Shown in pieces: positions 1-10,630 of a stretch of DNA of 63,925 nt; within the stretch, counting starts at the first letter, position 1; every line of letters begins with the position of its first letter. Source of the DNA: Phaeoceros laevis (lineage: Eukaryota > Anthocerotophyta > Anthocerotopsida > Notothyladales); the NCBI GenBank assembly GCA_049999765.1, contig JBNGIQ010003337.1, positions 1-63,925 on the forward strand, in the 5' to 3' direction. The notes under the pieces were generated by a model. The model had not been told where the DNA came from and ran no database searches. It saw only the letters and a program-made list of their open reading frames with translations. The translations under genes were made by a program, and so were the position numbers.

Positions 1-177
1 CAAACACCGGTATTCACCCATGGGCAGTTATATGTTGCTCTCTCCCGTGTGACATCACGCGAAAATGTGAAAGCTTATATTGGAACGACCACTAGGAATA
101 GTACCACAACTGTAGTCCCTTTTGTAACAAAAATATTGTACACCCAGAGGTTTTCACAATATAAAAACTCTATATAA
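1..177 (+). CDS. Helitron helicase, C-terminal end (partial)
   Basis: The window opens inside a reading frame (frame 1) that ends at TAA 175-177. It contains the motif GQLYVALSRVTSRENV, the last helicase motif (motif VI) of the Pif1-like helicase domain of RepHel, the rolling-circle transposase of Helitrons. Known family role: the helicase unwinds donor DNA during rolling-circle transposition in the nucleus. Only about 58 residues are visible, so whether the complete protein is intact cannot be judged. The stop lies 81 bp before a Helitron-type 3' terminus, the expected geometry for an autonomous element. A cellular PIF1 helicase is an alternative, but the terminus argues against it. Confidence 0.82.
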   Translation, partial: QTPVFTHGQLYVALSRVTSRENVKAYIGTTTRNSTTTVVPFVTKILYTQRFSQYKNSI

Positions 178-258
178 GTAAACCCCTACTATGTTGTAAA
201 ACCCTGATTTGAATACAGCGACTGTGATGCCCGTCAATATGACGGGCCTCTACACTAG
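178..258 (+). mobile_element. Helitron 3' terminus (hairpin plus CTAG)
   Basis: Positions 229-235 (GCCCGTC) and 241-247 (GACGGGC) form a perfect 7-bp hairpin with a 5-nt loop. Seven bases further on is CTAG (255-258), followed by T. Plant Helitrons end in a short GC hairpin closely followed by CTRR and insert between A and T, so the element boundary is read as 258/259. The 5' part of the element lies outside the window. Confidence 0.8.
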
Positions 259-360
259 TTATTAATAAAGATTTATTTCTTAAGAATTTACAAAAAAAGC
301 ACATCCCTCAAATGGCCCATTTTTTGTAGACGATCTGAATATTGTACTCTATGGAAAAGA

Positions 361-1050
361 TTGCATCCACAAATACCATTATCTAATTTTGATGAAATTT
401 TTGTATCCATGTCACTAACGATATATATGCACTATAAGACTAAGCATACATGTTACCTGAGTTACCTCATATTACCTACTGGGTATGTACAGCAAGGACT
501 CGGCCAAGAGGCGCTTGTTGTGTACGGACAAGCGGAGGAGGTGAGCCTCAATTTGGCTAAGATGTTACATTTGCTTGCCTTCTCAAGGCGTGTGCCAGCA
601 CTAGTGCCATACAGAAGCGGTAGGGAGCTGCACTCAAAAATTGTCAAAAGAAGTATGCTGGATGATGTACTGGTGGGCAGCCGCTTGGTGGACATGTATG
701 CAAAATGTCACGGTGGCGCGCCAGGTTTCAACATGGACACAAAGGTTTTTGACAGCATGGACACAAAGGATGTGGTGACATGGACGGTGCTGATCGCTGG
801 GTATGCACAGCAAGGACTTGGCAAAGAGGCGCTTGTTTTGTATGGACAAATGGAGAAGACATAGTATGTCCTCCAGTAGTAGTAGCCTCACGAGCCCTGA
901 ATCATAATTGATCAAACCCGGTAGAGAATTGGCCGTGTCAATATTCAGTATGTAACAAAGCTCATCCTCCTCCAAGAGGAGTGGAGCACAGGAAAGCAAC
1001 TTCATTTCGGTTATCCAGTAGGAACGACTAGTAGGAAAGACTAGTGGGCA
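361..1050 (+). pseudogene. PLS-class pentatricopeptide repeat remnant
   Basis: In frame between about 480 and 864 are two copies of a PPR ending, GYVQQGLGQEAL and GYAQQGLGKEAL, with GRELHSKIVKR, LVDMYAKC and KDVVTWTVLIAGYAQ between them. These are the alternating L/S/P repeats of PLS-class PPR proteins, RNA-binding factors of plastids and mitochondria. The frame closes at 862-864. Further PPR-like sequence (EEWSTGKQLHF) appears in another frame around 970-1005, so the copy is frameshifted. No start context, targeting peptide or E/DYW tail is seen. It begins about 100 bp beyond the Helitron end, so it is a neighbour rather than cargo. Most likely a dead fragment of a family gene. Confidence 0.65.
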
Positions 1051-1183
1051 CGTCGCCCCTGGTAGTTGAGCCAGGATAGCCCGCAGCTATTGCAGGAAGT
1101 AATAGGTGCGAAGGCTTTCACTCTGATTGTCAACATAGGATGGATGATGCATGTGCAGTGCGTTACTTTGCACAGCCCGAACT

Positions 1184-3487
1184 TCAGGTCTTGAATTTCG
1201 CTCTAGCGAACAGCACCCCTGCAAAAAGCCCTGCAAAATCACACAAGCTTTGTGAGAACACTGCCTGATAGAGAGCACAGTGACTCGCTTAATATGAGAA
1301 GGGCAGGAGGTACCAAAAAAGATGCTCATAAGGTTAGCAATCGTTGTTGGTACTCGAAAGAGAATGATGCCCGCAATGGACAACGGAATCTTGTTCAAAG
1401 AGCCTACCAGACTGTGAAACACGGACAGTCAGAGAAACAAAACGACGGCTGCTTCAATCATGATGTGGAATGTGAATCGTGCTAGTCAGTCGAATGCCAC
1501 TTAGTCACCTGTACGTAGTAGGGCTTGTCTGATGCAAAAACCACATAGACGTGAAGCTAATGGCAAGTCCCAAGAAGCCACTCAATGTGGCGACAACCCA
1601 AAACGAAGGTATCCTTAGGACTGGCCTGCCAAAACACAGATAAGAGGCAATGAAACAACAGCAAGATCCACCTCTCTAAACATGTGCACAACTCAACGCT
1701 TCAACATTCCGGATAGGGCACAGTCAATGACATATGGAACTCACGAGCTGTAGAGATATTCAGGCTCGTTGAAAGCCAGCATCAGCACAAGCCCCAGTGG
1801 TAGGGACAGCACATTATTGAGCAGCACCATAGAGAATTCATCCAGCTTGCCAGAAAGTGTCGCATGCCTTGCTGAGTCCATTACCTTCCGCAGTATCAGC
1901 TGCAAGTAGTATGCCACAGAGAACCAGGAAGCATCAGAGCACCAGGCGAAGTGTTCAGGATAGAGTTGGAAATGCACATGAGATTAATGAAAGTTCAATG
2001 AGCTTGTTGCTGTTACCGAGTAGGCTGCTGTGAAGAAGCAATTAAAAACTTGCCAAGTGTAGCCTACACCATCGAAAGCCAGATCTGTCACGCCTCCACT
2101 GATTGCTGATATCACCTGCCATCAAACAGGAGTACTCTGTCATTTTGTTCTTGCAATCGTACAACAGGCAATAGCACTAGATAATGCAAAATAACCCTCC
2201 AGTAGCACACATACCATCAGGCACAGGGCACCCCAAACTCTAGTGCTGTGATGCTTTTCGAAAATATACATCTCTCCAACAGCTGTGATAAAATTAGTAA
2301 CGTTCTTCAAAATTGTCACCATGGCAACGTTCATGTGCTTCAAACTGTCACAACAATGTGGTCCATGCGATGAAGTAAGAACATGGTGGAGTTGTCAGAT
2401 GCAGCTATGCTTGACAGGGCAAAGTCCCATGAACCACAAGACGAACAATGCGAAAGTCAACAAGGTCCTGGTACCTGAATATGCTGGTCACCAGCATGCC
2501 AACAAAAATGAAATTGACAGGTAGCCATATATATACAAGCTTCCATGATATCGGTTCCGTGGTGATGGTACCAGCTACTCGCAATAGCAAGACTACCAGT
2601 ACACTAATCAAATTCTGCACAAGTGCCACTACTGTATATATGAGTACAGAATTCTTCAGCCATGAAAACAAGGCAATGTGGACAAACAGCTTGGTCTTAC
2701 CTGATAAATCAAGAGTGAAATTCCAGCTTCAAAATCATAATTTGCTAACACAAGCTTGTTCAGAAGAATCATGCAACATGACGAGATGCAGTAGGCCAGC
2801 CCTGACGCCAGGGCCTGCTGGCGAGATTTGAACCCGATCCTCTCGACATTCTGCGCTCCCTCTTCTATGTCACTTTCTTCTGGTGTGACAACCTTAGCTA
2901 GTAATAGCGACCTGAAAAACCAGATCGGATGGTAAAGACGCGGGTATGCCCATTCAGCGCACCGTTTTTACAAACACAGCGGCATTGCTCAATCGCAGCG
3001 CAGAACGTGTTTTTTAATGGCTTATACATACATAATGCCTCTAAAGACTCTCAAAATGCTGCAAACACTACACCGATGGCACACCTAGCACTTTGCACCC
3101 TCCGCAACCCTCCAGAGGGGCTGAGCACATTCGCTGGAGATTGTCCATTCATGGTGCCATTCATCAATCCATTTAAAGCCACCTGCAACTCAGCTGCAAC
3201 TCAACCGAATTACGCATGAAGGTGCCTCACATTCCGTCCAGATGCACACTCCAAATCTGGCGCTGGGAATGCCTTCCCCCCTGCCACCCCGGGCTTTGGC
3301 ATCAGCCCCTCGTAGAATGCAACGCCTCACATAGCAATTCCAGCACTCGCCCAGCTCGTCCTATACGCCAACTACCATTCCGGCAGCAAGATCTACCCAA
3401 AAATGCGTGCACAAACAAGTCACCCGCCTCCTCGTCCCCCGACCTGCGCGGCAATTCGATTCCACCGTCACGATCTAGCAGCCGCAT
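1184..3487 (-). CDS. GONST1: GONST1-like GDP-mannose / nucleotide-sugar transporter
   Basis: Nine exons (complement): 3444-3487, 2701-2911, 2475-2614, 2215-2344, 2017-2115, 1745-1899, 1509-1625, 1314-1411, 1184-1230. All have GT-AG borders and give one 346-aa frame, close to Arabidopsis GONST1 (about 333 aa). Visible landmarks are SGLAYCISSCCMILLNK in the first membrane segment, GMLVTSIF, NVAMVTILKNVTNFITAVGE, EFSMVLLNN, LAISFTSMWFLHQT and SLVGSLNKIPLSIAGI. Known role: Golgi membrane antiporter importing GDP-sugars (mainly GDP-mannose) in exchange for GMP, feeding glycan and sphingolipid glycosylation. The substrate is inferred from family only; related GONST members carry other GDP-sugars. 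The first intron (2912-3443) is much longer than the others. Start chosen because ATG 3487 plus the CGCAG donor joins exon 2 in frame; exon 1 is the least certain part. Confidence 0.88.
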
Positions 3488-5476
3488 TCAGCCCCACGCC
3501 CGAAACTCCACGCGTCCCCCGTTAGCTTAAAGAAGACTGTTTTGAAAGCCCCGGCAACAGCTTCTCCTCAGAGTCTGAACCTCAGAATCTAGCTCACAAG
3601 ACCGCTGGCTCGCAGGGACAGCAGCAAGCAGGAGGGCGACCCCATGGCTGAAGAGAAGAATGCTGCTGCTGGCTGTCGGATGCTCTAAATAAGCAGACCT
3701 CTTGCACACCTCCTTCGAGTCTTCATCCTTTCGTCGAGGCCCGCTTTCTTGCTCCGTTTTTAGAACGCCAGCATTGCCAGTTTCACGCCCGTCCCGTTTT
3801 ACTCGGCCCGGTAACCCTAACCCTAACCGTGGTTACCGATGCTCCCGCCGGGGCTTTTCCCGTGATTATCGACCCGAGGTCAGCCTTTCACCCCTCCTTG
3901 CTCCTAACGCCCGTTGTAAAATTGTAGGTGAAAGTCGGTTGCCGTTCTTTTTTCACCTCGCGGTGAAAGGAATGCCTACGGTGCCTCCGAAGGCTGCTTC
4001 CTTGCATTTGACGTTTCACGGGGAGGGATTGAGGGGGGGAGGGATTGAGGGAGGAAGGGCTTCTTGAGGTCCTTGACCTGTCAGAAGGTGTTGCCATGGC
4101 GGTGGAGCGGACGCGCGCCGATTGCCGATTGCGCCGATTGCTCCGAGATGAAGCCTGCAAACCTGGAGATGCTAGCTGGGCCGGCGAGGCGGTACTTTCA
4201 GAGTTGCCTGTTCCAAGGAGCTTTTCTTGATCTTGCGAGGATTTCTTGATGCTAATTGGGAGGGGAAGATTTTTTCACGTCTGAACAGCGCTTGTTCAGC
4301 ATTCTGCCGCCTCTCTTCTAGATAACTGTACGTAGAGGACGGGCGTGCATTGCGTTCCCAGCCCTTCCCACGGGAAGAGGCTGAACAAACACAACGCATG
4401 TCTTGGACTTGGATGCTGTGGTGCTAACTTACATTGGTGCAAGAAGCAGCCGTCCCCGAAAATTGGAGCTTGCAAATGCTGATTCTGATTGCGAGCTGCC
4501 AGCTCTGCCAAAACAATGCGGATTCGGATTCCCGATTCCGATTCTGATTCCGGATCCTAAGGTATTCGCCAGTTGCTCTGCACCTCGGGAAGGAGGTGTC
4601 ATCAGAAGCCCGTTTTCGAGGAAACCAGGCTGCCAACGAGGAGAGAGGAAGCAGGTTTTTTCCGAGGAAGCGTGCATCTGCAGTGACAGAGGTGTAAAGA
4701 GTTCTAGGTGACGAGGTTTGTACAGTGTTCTACAGGGAAGAGTTATGAACGTTATCCGGAATGTGATCTAGATTGCTCAACCACCAATGTAGTTGTATAT
4801 ATTTCGTGTTTTTGCCAACTCCACATGGGAATTGAACAGCCTGGTTCAATCGCAAAACGCGGAAGTTCCATCCAATGGTTGAACTAAACAGGTTCATCAT
4901 TTCAGGCTGGGTGGGACGACCTCGGAACTCCGCATAATAATAAGATAAAGCAGCGCTCCCGAAAGTCCGACTTTCTACGAACTCACACTTGTGAGTCGTG
5001 GAAAACATTTGCTGCTTTTTGGTACATGTTACTGTCCGTCAGGTCAAGTGGTAGATCGAAGTCTTGCCGCATAGGTAGCCAGGAACTACTGGGCACCTCA
5101 AAGCCCCCGTCTGCCTCATCAGACGTCCGCCACAAAGCTAGCGCTGGGCAGTTTCGGTGTCTTGGTGCAATCTGATCTGCTTAAGGAAGAAAATTCAGTT
5201 GTGTTCACCACCATCCATGCGTCAGCTTGTTTTTGGATGGGCTACAAGTGCTACTCTTAAGAGATCTATCATTTGAAGGAAACACCCAACGATTTGGGCG
5301 TGCTAGTGTGAACACACGAGGAGCATGGGCGGCGCAAGTACGATAGCTAGTCAAGGCAGTCTGTGGAAAGTTCGGCAATTGCTCTCCGCATGCCATGTTT
5401 CCTCACAAGATTGGACTAGGACTTTTTCTTCTGGCTCGACGTGTTCCTGACGACTCCTGTGTCCTCTTTCACAGCA
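3488..5476. other. Intergenic, GONST upstream region; no gene seen
   Basis: About 2 kb between the GONST1-like start and the STIG1-like promoter. A telomere-like CCCTAACCCTAACC (3811-3828) sits inside a short inverted repeat (GGTAACC/GGTTACC). Near 4020-4060 there is a G-rich GGGAGGGATTGAG repeat, and near 4520-4560 a run of GATTC/GATTCCG repeats. Open frames here (for example 3702-4067) are low-complexity and match no family I recognise. Confidence 0.5.
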
Positions 5477-5484
5477 TATATAAT
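5477..5484 (+). promoter_or_regulatory. TATA box of STIG1-like gene
   Basis: TATATAAT at 5477-5484 lies 116 bp before the ATG at 5600, leaving room for a transcript start near 5510. It is the only clear TATA element close to this single-exon gene. Confidence 0.55.
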
Positions 5485-5599
5485 GCTGCTATATATGTTC
5501 CTCATTTCAATCCAGGATTGAAGTTTCCATACAGTCTACTGCTCACCACTTCAGCTTCAGCTTGAGACCTCCATTGCTTTCCAAGCACCCACCAAGATC

Positions 5600-5899
5600 A
5601 TGGCGAGGATCGGCTTCATCCTGCTCTCAGCACTCTTAATTGCAGCAATTGTGTCATCCGGAGGGTCATGGACCAGCGGGGCTGCAGCACAAACGGACCA
5701 GGATCCCACAACCGACCCATGCGCCATCGTGCGCTGCGGGGAACCCACCCCAAACTGCTGCCCATCGGGCCGCCGCGCCATCTGCACCAACCTTCTGACT
5801 GACAACAACAATTGCGGGACTTGTGGCAGGGCGTGCCAGAGGCCTGGCACCATTGGCATCCTCTATTACTGTGATCAAGGGGTGTGCGTTGTGGGATAA
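5600..5899 (+). CDS. STIG1-like secreted cysteine-rich protein
   Basis: Single exon, 99 aa. Residues 1-31 form a signal peptide (hydrophobic core FILLSALLIAAIV, Ala-rich cleavage region). The mature part has the stigma-specific STIG1 pattern: DPCAIVRCG, NCCPSG, then NNNCGTCGRAC and a terminal YCDQGVC. Cys residues are densely spaced and presumably all in disulfides. Known family: small apoplastic proteins that in flowering plants act at the stigma and in pollen-tube or lipid signalling; the role in this lineage is not inferable. The protein is short for the family (about 140-150 aa). A good TATA box precedes it and AATAAA at 6043-6048 follows. In the 3' region GTTTCAC (6014-6020) and GTGAAAC (6027-6033) form a hairpin. 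Confidence 0.78.
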   Translation: MARIGFILLSALLIAAIVSSGGSWTSGAAAQTDQDPTTDPCAIVRCGEPTPNCCPSGRRAICTNLLTDNNNCGTCGRACQRPGTIGILYYCDQGVCVVG

Positions 5900-6049
5900 C
5901 TAGCTGCTGCCTTGGTTTGATCTCAGGCAGCGTCTCGTAAAATGGAGGCGTCGATTTTCTTGTAATCAAGTGCTCAAGATCTCGCAGCAACGGCAGTTGC
6001 ATCTTGTGAAATTGTTTCACACTCTTGTGAAACAGAATATCCAATAAAA

Positions 6050-7237
6050 GCCTCCATCTGTACTGCATTGTGTGTAGTTCCTCTATGGCAATTTGAGGCA
6101 GGAATCAGGCTTCACGTGAGCAGTCTGTTCATGGATATGTTGGTGCTGGCTACAAATGCAAATAAGAAAATGTTAGTCTGTGTGGGTCTGACTGGCCGAA
6201 GCATGTCTAGATGCAGTTGTGCCGTTCCAGTACTCTTAGATAATTGCGTCAGCACCACAAGGTTAGCTTCACCCGCAACCTCGGGACTTCCTTCACACAA
6301 AAGGAATATCTATAGGCATGCATGATACAAGGAACATGATTCAGCAACAGGAATCTGGACATCCATATATAAGAAGCAGCACAGGTGTCGGAAGAGCGTC
6401 CTCTAGAGAAAATCTGTTTGCAACAGCGCAAACCTGTAGGAGCAGAGCATGCTCTCGAGTCTCGATCATGAATACCAACGCAAAAATGAAAAATTCAGCT
6501 AGCTGCAGCCTTGGTCACACATAATAGATTGAAAGCACACTCGTTAACTCGTTAGGCAATTGCTGACATATGTTTCCAGTTCTTCACCTTGTGTGTCGGA
6601 CTGGCCGTGCCCTACTTACATGCAGCTCTGCCGTTTTAATTCACATTGATAATTGCGTTAGGAGCACAAGGTAGACTAGAAGAGAGAAGAGAAGTGTATT
6701 TATAGTGAATTACAATTTAAGGGAAGGAACAAGAAATCTCGAATCTCTTTAGACAAGCTGGCAGAGATCGTTGTGGCAAGAGAGGTCACGTTTCTTATTA
6801 TTAGAGAGCACAGACAACGGCATCACTCCTTTCATGATTCATTGAGAGATCACACTATATGTGCACGATAAGTATCATGGGCCGTGCAGGTTTTATCGGT
6901 GAGCACGTTAGTACACGGCGGTGACATCAAAATAAGGTGCCCAGCATGTTCACAAGTTGTCATGGCGAACTGCATTCTCCTGGACAGCCGTGATTTTTGG
7001 GTGGAAATTCTAGGAAGGCCCTACAGATGTAGTGGCAGCCTGGCGGACCTGGAATTGGCTAAGCACATTCGTGCTGAAGCTGTGAAATACAGGTGCGGGT
7101 CTGTGAGACACCGGCGGTGAAGGGTGCCTGCCCTTCACTCAGTCCGCTCCAGGATACCTGAAAGCCATTGCCGCTGCCTTTTTTCACCATGTTTTTGTGA
7201 TGCCGATCCCGTTGGCAAGGTGCAAAAGCAGTGAGGT
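6050..7237. other. Intergenic between STIG1-like gene and FKBP17-2
   Basis: No convincing gene. An open frame at 6884-7120(+) has no ATG-initiated match to a family I know; it holds a CPAC pair near its start but no complete zinc-binding pattern. Sequence resembling the 6160-6270 stretch (GTCTGACTGGCC, then TTGCGTCAGCACCACAAGG) recurs diverged at 6590-6675, suggesting an old local duplication. Confidence 0.4.
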
Positions 7238-8250
7238 TCAGCAAGGCTCCAACTCTTCAAACACAGGGAAATATCCTGGTGCAATGGATACTTTCTGAAG
7301 TTGTATCTCGTACTCCAGTTGTGCCCCGCCAGGAACCTTGAAACTGTCTCCAAACTGTGCTCCGGCCTCACCAAATCCCAGTTCTGGAGGGATGATTGCC
7401 CGCCGCCTGCCCCCTGCCTTCATGCTCTGCAGCACGATTTCCACACCCTCACACATCCCGCTGGCGAACGGCCTAGATCCGAAAATAAACGCCAGTGACC
7501 GCGCTCCGCCATCCGCCGTCCCCACGAATTGCTGGCCAGTGCTGCTGACCTTCCCTGTGATGTCCACCAACACCAGATCACCTCTCTGCGGTGAAGCCCC
7601 TCCACCTACCCGCAGATCCACAAACCTAATGTTGTTCGGGAGTACAAGTTCCTTGGCGTCCTCCACATCCCTGCATTCCATCCAGGGCGGCAATTAAGGT
7701 GTCTGCTAGGATCACTCATCAGTAGAACCGAGGTAGCTCTTCTCATTCACAGCCTAACAAGGGACAACCGGCCCGGTTGCAGCACGCAAGGGATTGATTA
7801 CCTTGTGCCTTGTTCTTCCAAAAAAACTTCGGTCCTGGTTTTGATTTGCTCAGAGACCACTCCAAAGGCTAGAAAACCTACCCATGCCAGCCCGGCGCCT
7901 AGGCCAAATCTCCTAGTCAAGGAAGAGGCAATCCAGTCTGTGGACTCAGGAGTCCTGCTGCTGTTGCTTTTCTCCACAGAGGCCCTGCCCCTCAGCTGCT
8001 GCTGCGTACTCCCCAGGTCTGCCTCACCCTCCTCAGCTCCAGGTTCAGTAGGACTCCCGCTTGTGGAGGGCTGCGAGGAGCCCTCGGAAGCAGCAGCACA
8101 TCGCAGCTGGCCAGAGCGGCAGGCGGCGAGGCGAAGAGCAGATGAGGGAGGCAAGGATTGGCGTGGCACAAGGGGCAGGTTGCTTGAACTCGAAGGCCAC
8201 CCGCATTTGCCTCCCACCAAGTAGAGTCCAGGAAACGCTGCTGCAGCCAT
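7238..8250 (-). CDS. FKBP17-2: FKBP-type peptidyl-prolyl isomerase, chloroplast (FKBP17-2-like)
   Basis: Two exons (complement 7802-8250, 7238-7670), 293 aa. Residues 1-60 are Ser/Ala/Arg-rich, like a plastid transit peptide. Around 115-145 is DWIASSLTRRFGLGAGLAW followed by a hydrophobic stretch, diagnostic of the plant FKBP17-2 group. The FKBP domain follows in exon 2: VGGGASPQRGDLVLVDITG, GMCEGVEIVLQSMKAGG, RRAIIPPELGFG and LEYEIQLQKVSIAPG. Known role: plastid FKBP fold, nominally proline cis-trans isomerase; many plastid members have weak activity and act as assembly factors. Start is ATG 8250; the open frame upstream begins only with TTG. The C-terminus runs about 13 residues past the usual VSIAPA end. 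Confidence 0.9.
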
Positions 8251-9030
8251 TGCCTCAGCAGGTAGCAAGCTAGCGGATCCTATGCGTCACCTCCGGAGCT
8301 TCATGAACCATGCATCAAAGGCAGCCTTGCTATTTCCCCAAATCTCCCGGATTCTCCCCCTACCCCCTACCTTTGACCTCCTTGCTTATAGATATCTAGT
8401 TCTTCCTACACTAGAATTACCCCTCGACACACTACAAATCTTTGAATAGATGGATGGATCATGGATGGATGTCTCTCAACTGCAACTGCTGGCGTATGTC
8501 TACTAACTTACACAAGGACACGAGTGGAGAAGAGAGAGTTGAAGTTGCCAAGACGATTGCTCTACTGGGGAGTTGGGCGCAGCATGATTTTCATAAGATG
8601 CAATTGGGATGAATCCTGCCTCCGTGGCAGCACTTGGCAGCCCGATATCAAGAATACGGGATTGGGAGTCTATCTTGCCACTTCGGACATCCTATGACTT
8701 ACATATATTGGTGCATGAGTAGTATGATTCAGCACATAAGGCTAGCCTTAGCCTGTACATAGTTCTAATTGGGTGCTATACCACAACTTCACGAGTATAA
8801 AAACATGTTCATGCACCTACAAAACAAAAAATTCCACTCAATGCAGAGCCACAATCTTAGAAATAATACATTTTGCAGAAGACAGCCACTCTTGCACGTG
8901 GAGAAGCTCATCTTACACCCGTCACGAAAGACAAGGAAGTGTTGCCAATGGGGGCTACAACCGCACATACGATAAAAAGATCACAAGAAGGGAACGACAT
9001 GTGCATTCATAAAGCTATTCTAGGGACCAC
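8251..9030. other. Intergenic upstream of FKBP17-2; nothing recognised
   Basis: Promoter side of FKBP17-2, AT-rich from about 8400, with GGATGGATGG-type short repeats around 8448-8470. No frame here resembles a known family and no element ends were found. Confidence 0.4.
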
Positions 9031-9420
9031 ACATGGACGTACATGTTATCAGCTCGATATATTCATCATCATCAGTACACATGCACAAGCTACTTGACAA
9101 TGTACACTTACCGTTGAGAGCTAGGTAGTACATTACTGTACGTACCTAGGTGCATGCGCAACATTGTACACATGGACGTACATGTAGGTGCATGCGCAAC
9201 ATTGTACACATGGACGTACATGTTATCAGCTCGATATATTCATCATCATCGGTACACATGCACAAGCTACTTGACAATATACACTTACCGATTGAGAGCT
9301 AGGTAGTACATTACTGTACGTAGGTGCATGCGCAACATTGTGCGGGCACAAAAAACGTTGAGAGCTAGGTAGTACGTTACTATACGTAGGTGCATGCGCA
9401 ACATTGTGCGGACACAAAAA
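9031..9420. repeat. Local tandem / nested duplication array
   Basis: A block containing CACATGGACGTACATG, TTATCAGCTCGATATATTCATC, ACACATGCACAAGCTACTTG, GAGAGCTAGGTAGTAC and GTGCATGCGCAACATTGT occurs at about 9030-9160 and again at 9170-9340. A shorter sub-block (GAGAGCTAGGTAGTAC to GCGCAACATTGTGCGG) is repeated at 9358-9415. Copies differ by a few substitutions and small indels. No coding or element ends recognised. Confidence 0.85.
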
Positions 9421-9530
9421 CGCAGTGTGGTTGCTTTGCATCAAACATGTACTTCACATTCATTGCACTTGGATCTTCTCATACATGTGATAGCTTGTCC
9501 ATAATGTATGCTTCTCATTCCTTACAATTG

Positions 9531-9835
9531 ATTCTTTGTCAGTGTTCCCTGGTTACGAGGCCATCAATCATCAATCACACTTCCGTGACTTGGATGCTAT
9601 GTGAGCAGTGTTCGGGGACCAGCATTCTTTGTCAGTGTCCCCAGTTTACGAGGCCATCAATCACACTTCCGTGACTTGGATGCTCTGTGAGCAGTGTTCG
9701 GGGACCAGCCCCATCGTACTCTTTTGGAGCTCTTTACAATTGTTGCACTTGCTTGCTCCTTGACTTGGCTGCTCTATGAGCATTGTTCGGGGACCAGCCC
9801 TATCATACTCTTTTGGAGCTCTATGCATGTGGTTA
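9531..9835. repeat. About 90-bp tandem repeat, 2.7 copies
   Basis: Copies start at about 9531 and 9624, with a partial third at about 9758. They share CTTTGTCAGTGT, ACGAGGCCATCAATCA, CACTTCCGTGACTTGGATGC and CAGTGTTCGGGGACCAGC; the last two copies continue into ACTCTTTTGGAGCTCT. Copy 1 carries an extra ATCAATC. Function unknown. Confidence 0.85.
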
Positions 9836-10585
9836 CTAGGTAGGCCCAAAGTACTCTTTTGAACTTTTTCTCCTTTTGTTGATTGATATACTTGGGGAGT
9901 CTTTCTGTCCAAATTGTATCCGACTTGGTTTTTTTGGAGCTTTTACGGTTTAGGTTTAGTTATTTTAATGCAATCTAGAATTTTCAATCCTTTTGGTCAT
10001 TCTATTGCAATGAGGCAACCATGGTTCTGTCGGCTTCTTCAATTAAGTAGGAATTTGAACATAAAAGATAGAGGGATTTCTTGTCCCACATCAAGTGTAC
10101 CATCTTCATTGGTAAAATTTAATTGTGAGTGAACTCATACTCCTACACTTGAGGAGGTGAAAACACCTTGAATCCTTCCAAACTCATGAGCTTTGAGGGA
10201 TAACCTAATAGTAATTACTATAGAACTTAATGACCTTCTTATGAGGGTTGACTAGCAAGGTAGCTTACACCAAATCCAAACTTATTAGATTATCAATTAC
10301 CTTTGCAAGGCAGCTATATGAGTGAACTCGCGGCCCGCCTTGGTGTAAGATGCTCTCGATATTCGTGAGAGGTTGCCATGATGCTTGTAGCCTGATAAGA
10401 CTAGATGCGACTAGAGGTAGCAGTAGAATTATCTGATAAGCAAGGAATTGGTGGTCAACGAACTCATTTCGGAATGTTCGAGGAGGCAGCATGGCATGAA
10501 CACAGAGAACACAGTTTCCCAATGAGGCTGTTCGCGGCATCAACACACAGTGGATGGATAACCACTGGGGGCCGGCTCGGCTCGG
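9836..10585. other. Intergenic AT-rich stretch
   Basis: No gene recognised. TTGTCCCACATC near 10080 is a motif often seen in plant LTR-type repeats, but no second LTR, primer-binding site or coding domain was found, so no element is called. Confidence 0.35.
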
Positions 10586-10630
10586 CCCAGCCCAGCCCAG
10601 CCCAGCCCAGCCCAGCCCAGCCCAGCCCAA
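10586..10630. repeat. (CCCAG)n microsatellite, 8 perfect units
   Basis: Eight perfect CCCAG units at 10586-10625 followed by CCCAA, flanked by related CTCGG units. It creates spurious Pro/Ala/Gln or Gly/Trp/Leu open frames on both strands. Confidence 0.95.

Noticed and set aside
2800-2911. tRNA-derived SINE on the minus strand (A-box-like TAGCTAAGGTTG and B-box GGGTTCAAATC)
   Set aside because: The same bases are exon 2 of the GONST1-like gene: they translate in frame to a charged stretch leading into SGLAYCISSCC, with proper splice sites on both sides. The box matches are coincidental.
3702-4067. Possible protein gene upstream of the STIG1-like gene
   Set aside because: Composition is Pro/Arg/Ser-biased from GC-rich DNA and no family, targeting signal or splice context is recognisable.
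10075-10095. LTR retrotransposon based on TTGTCCCACATC
   Set aside because: No paired LTR, primer-binding site, polypurine tract or polymerase domain was seen.
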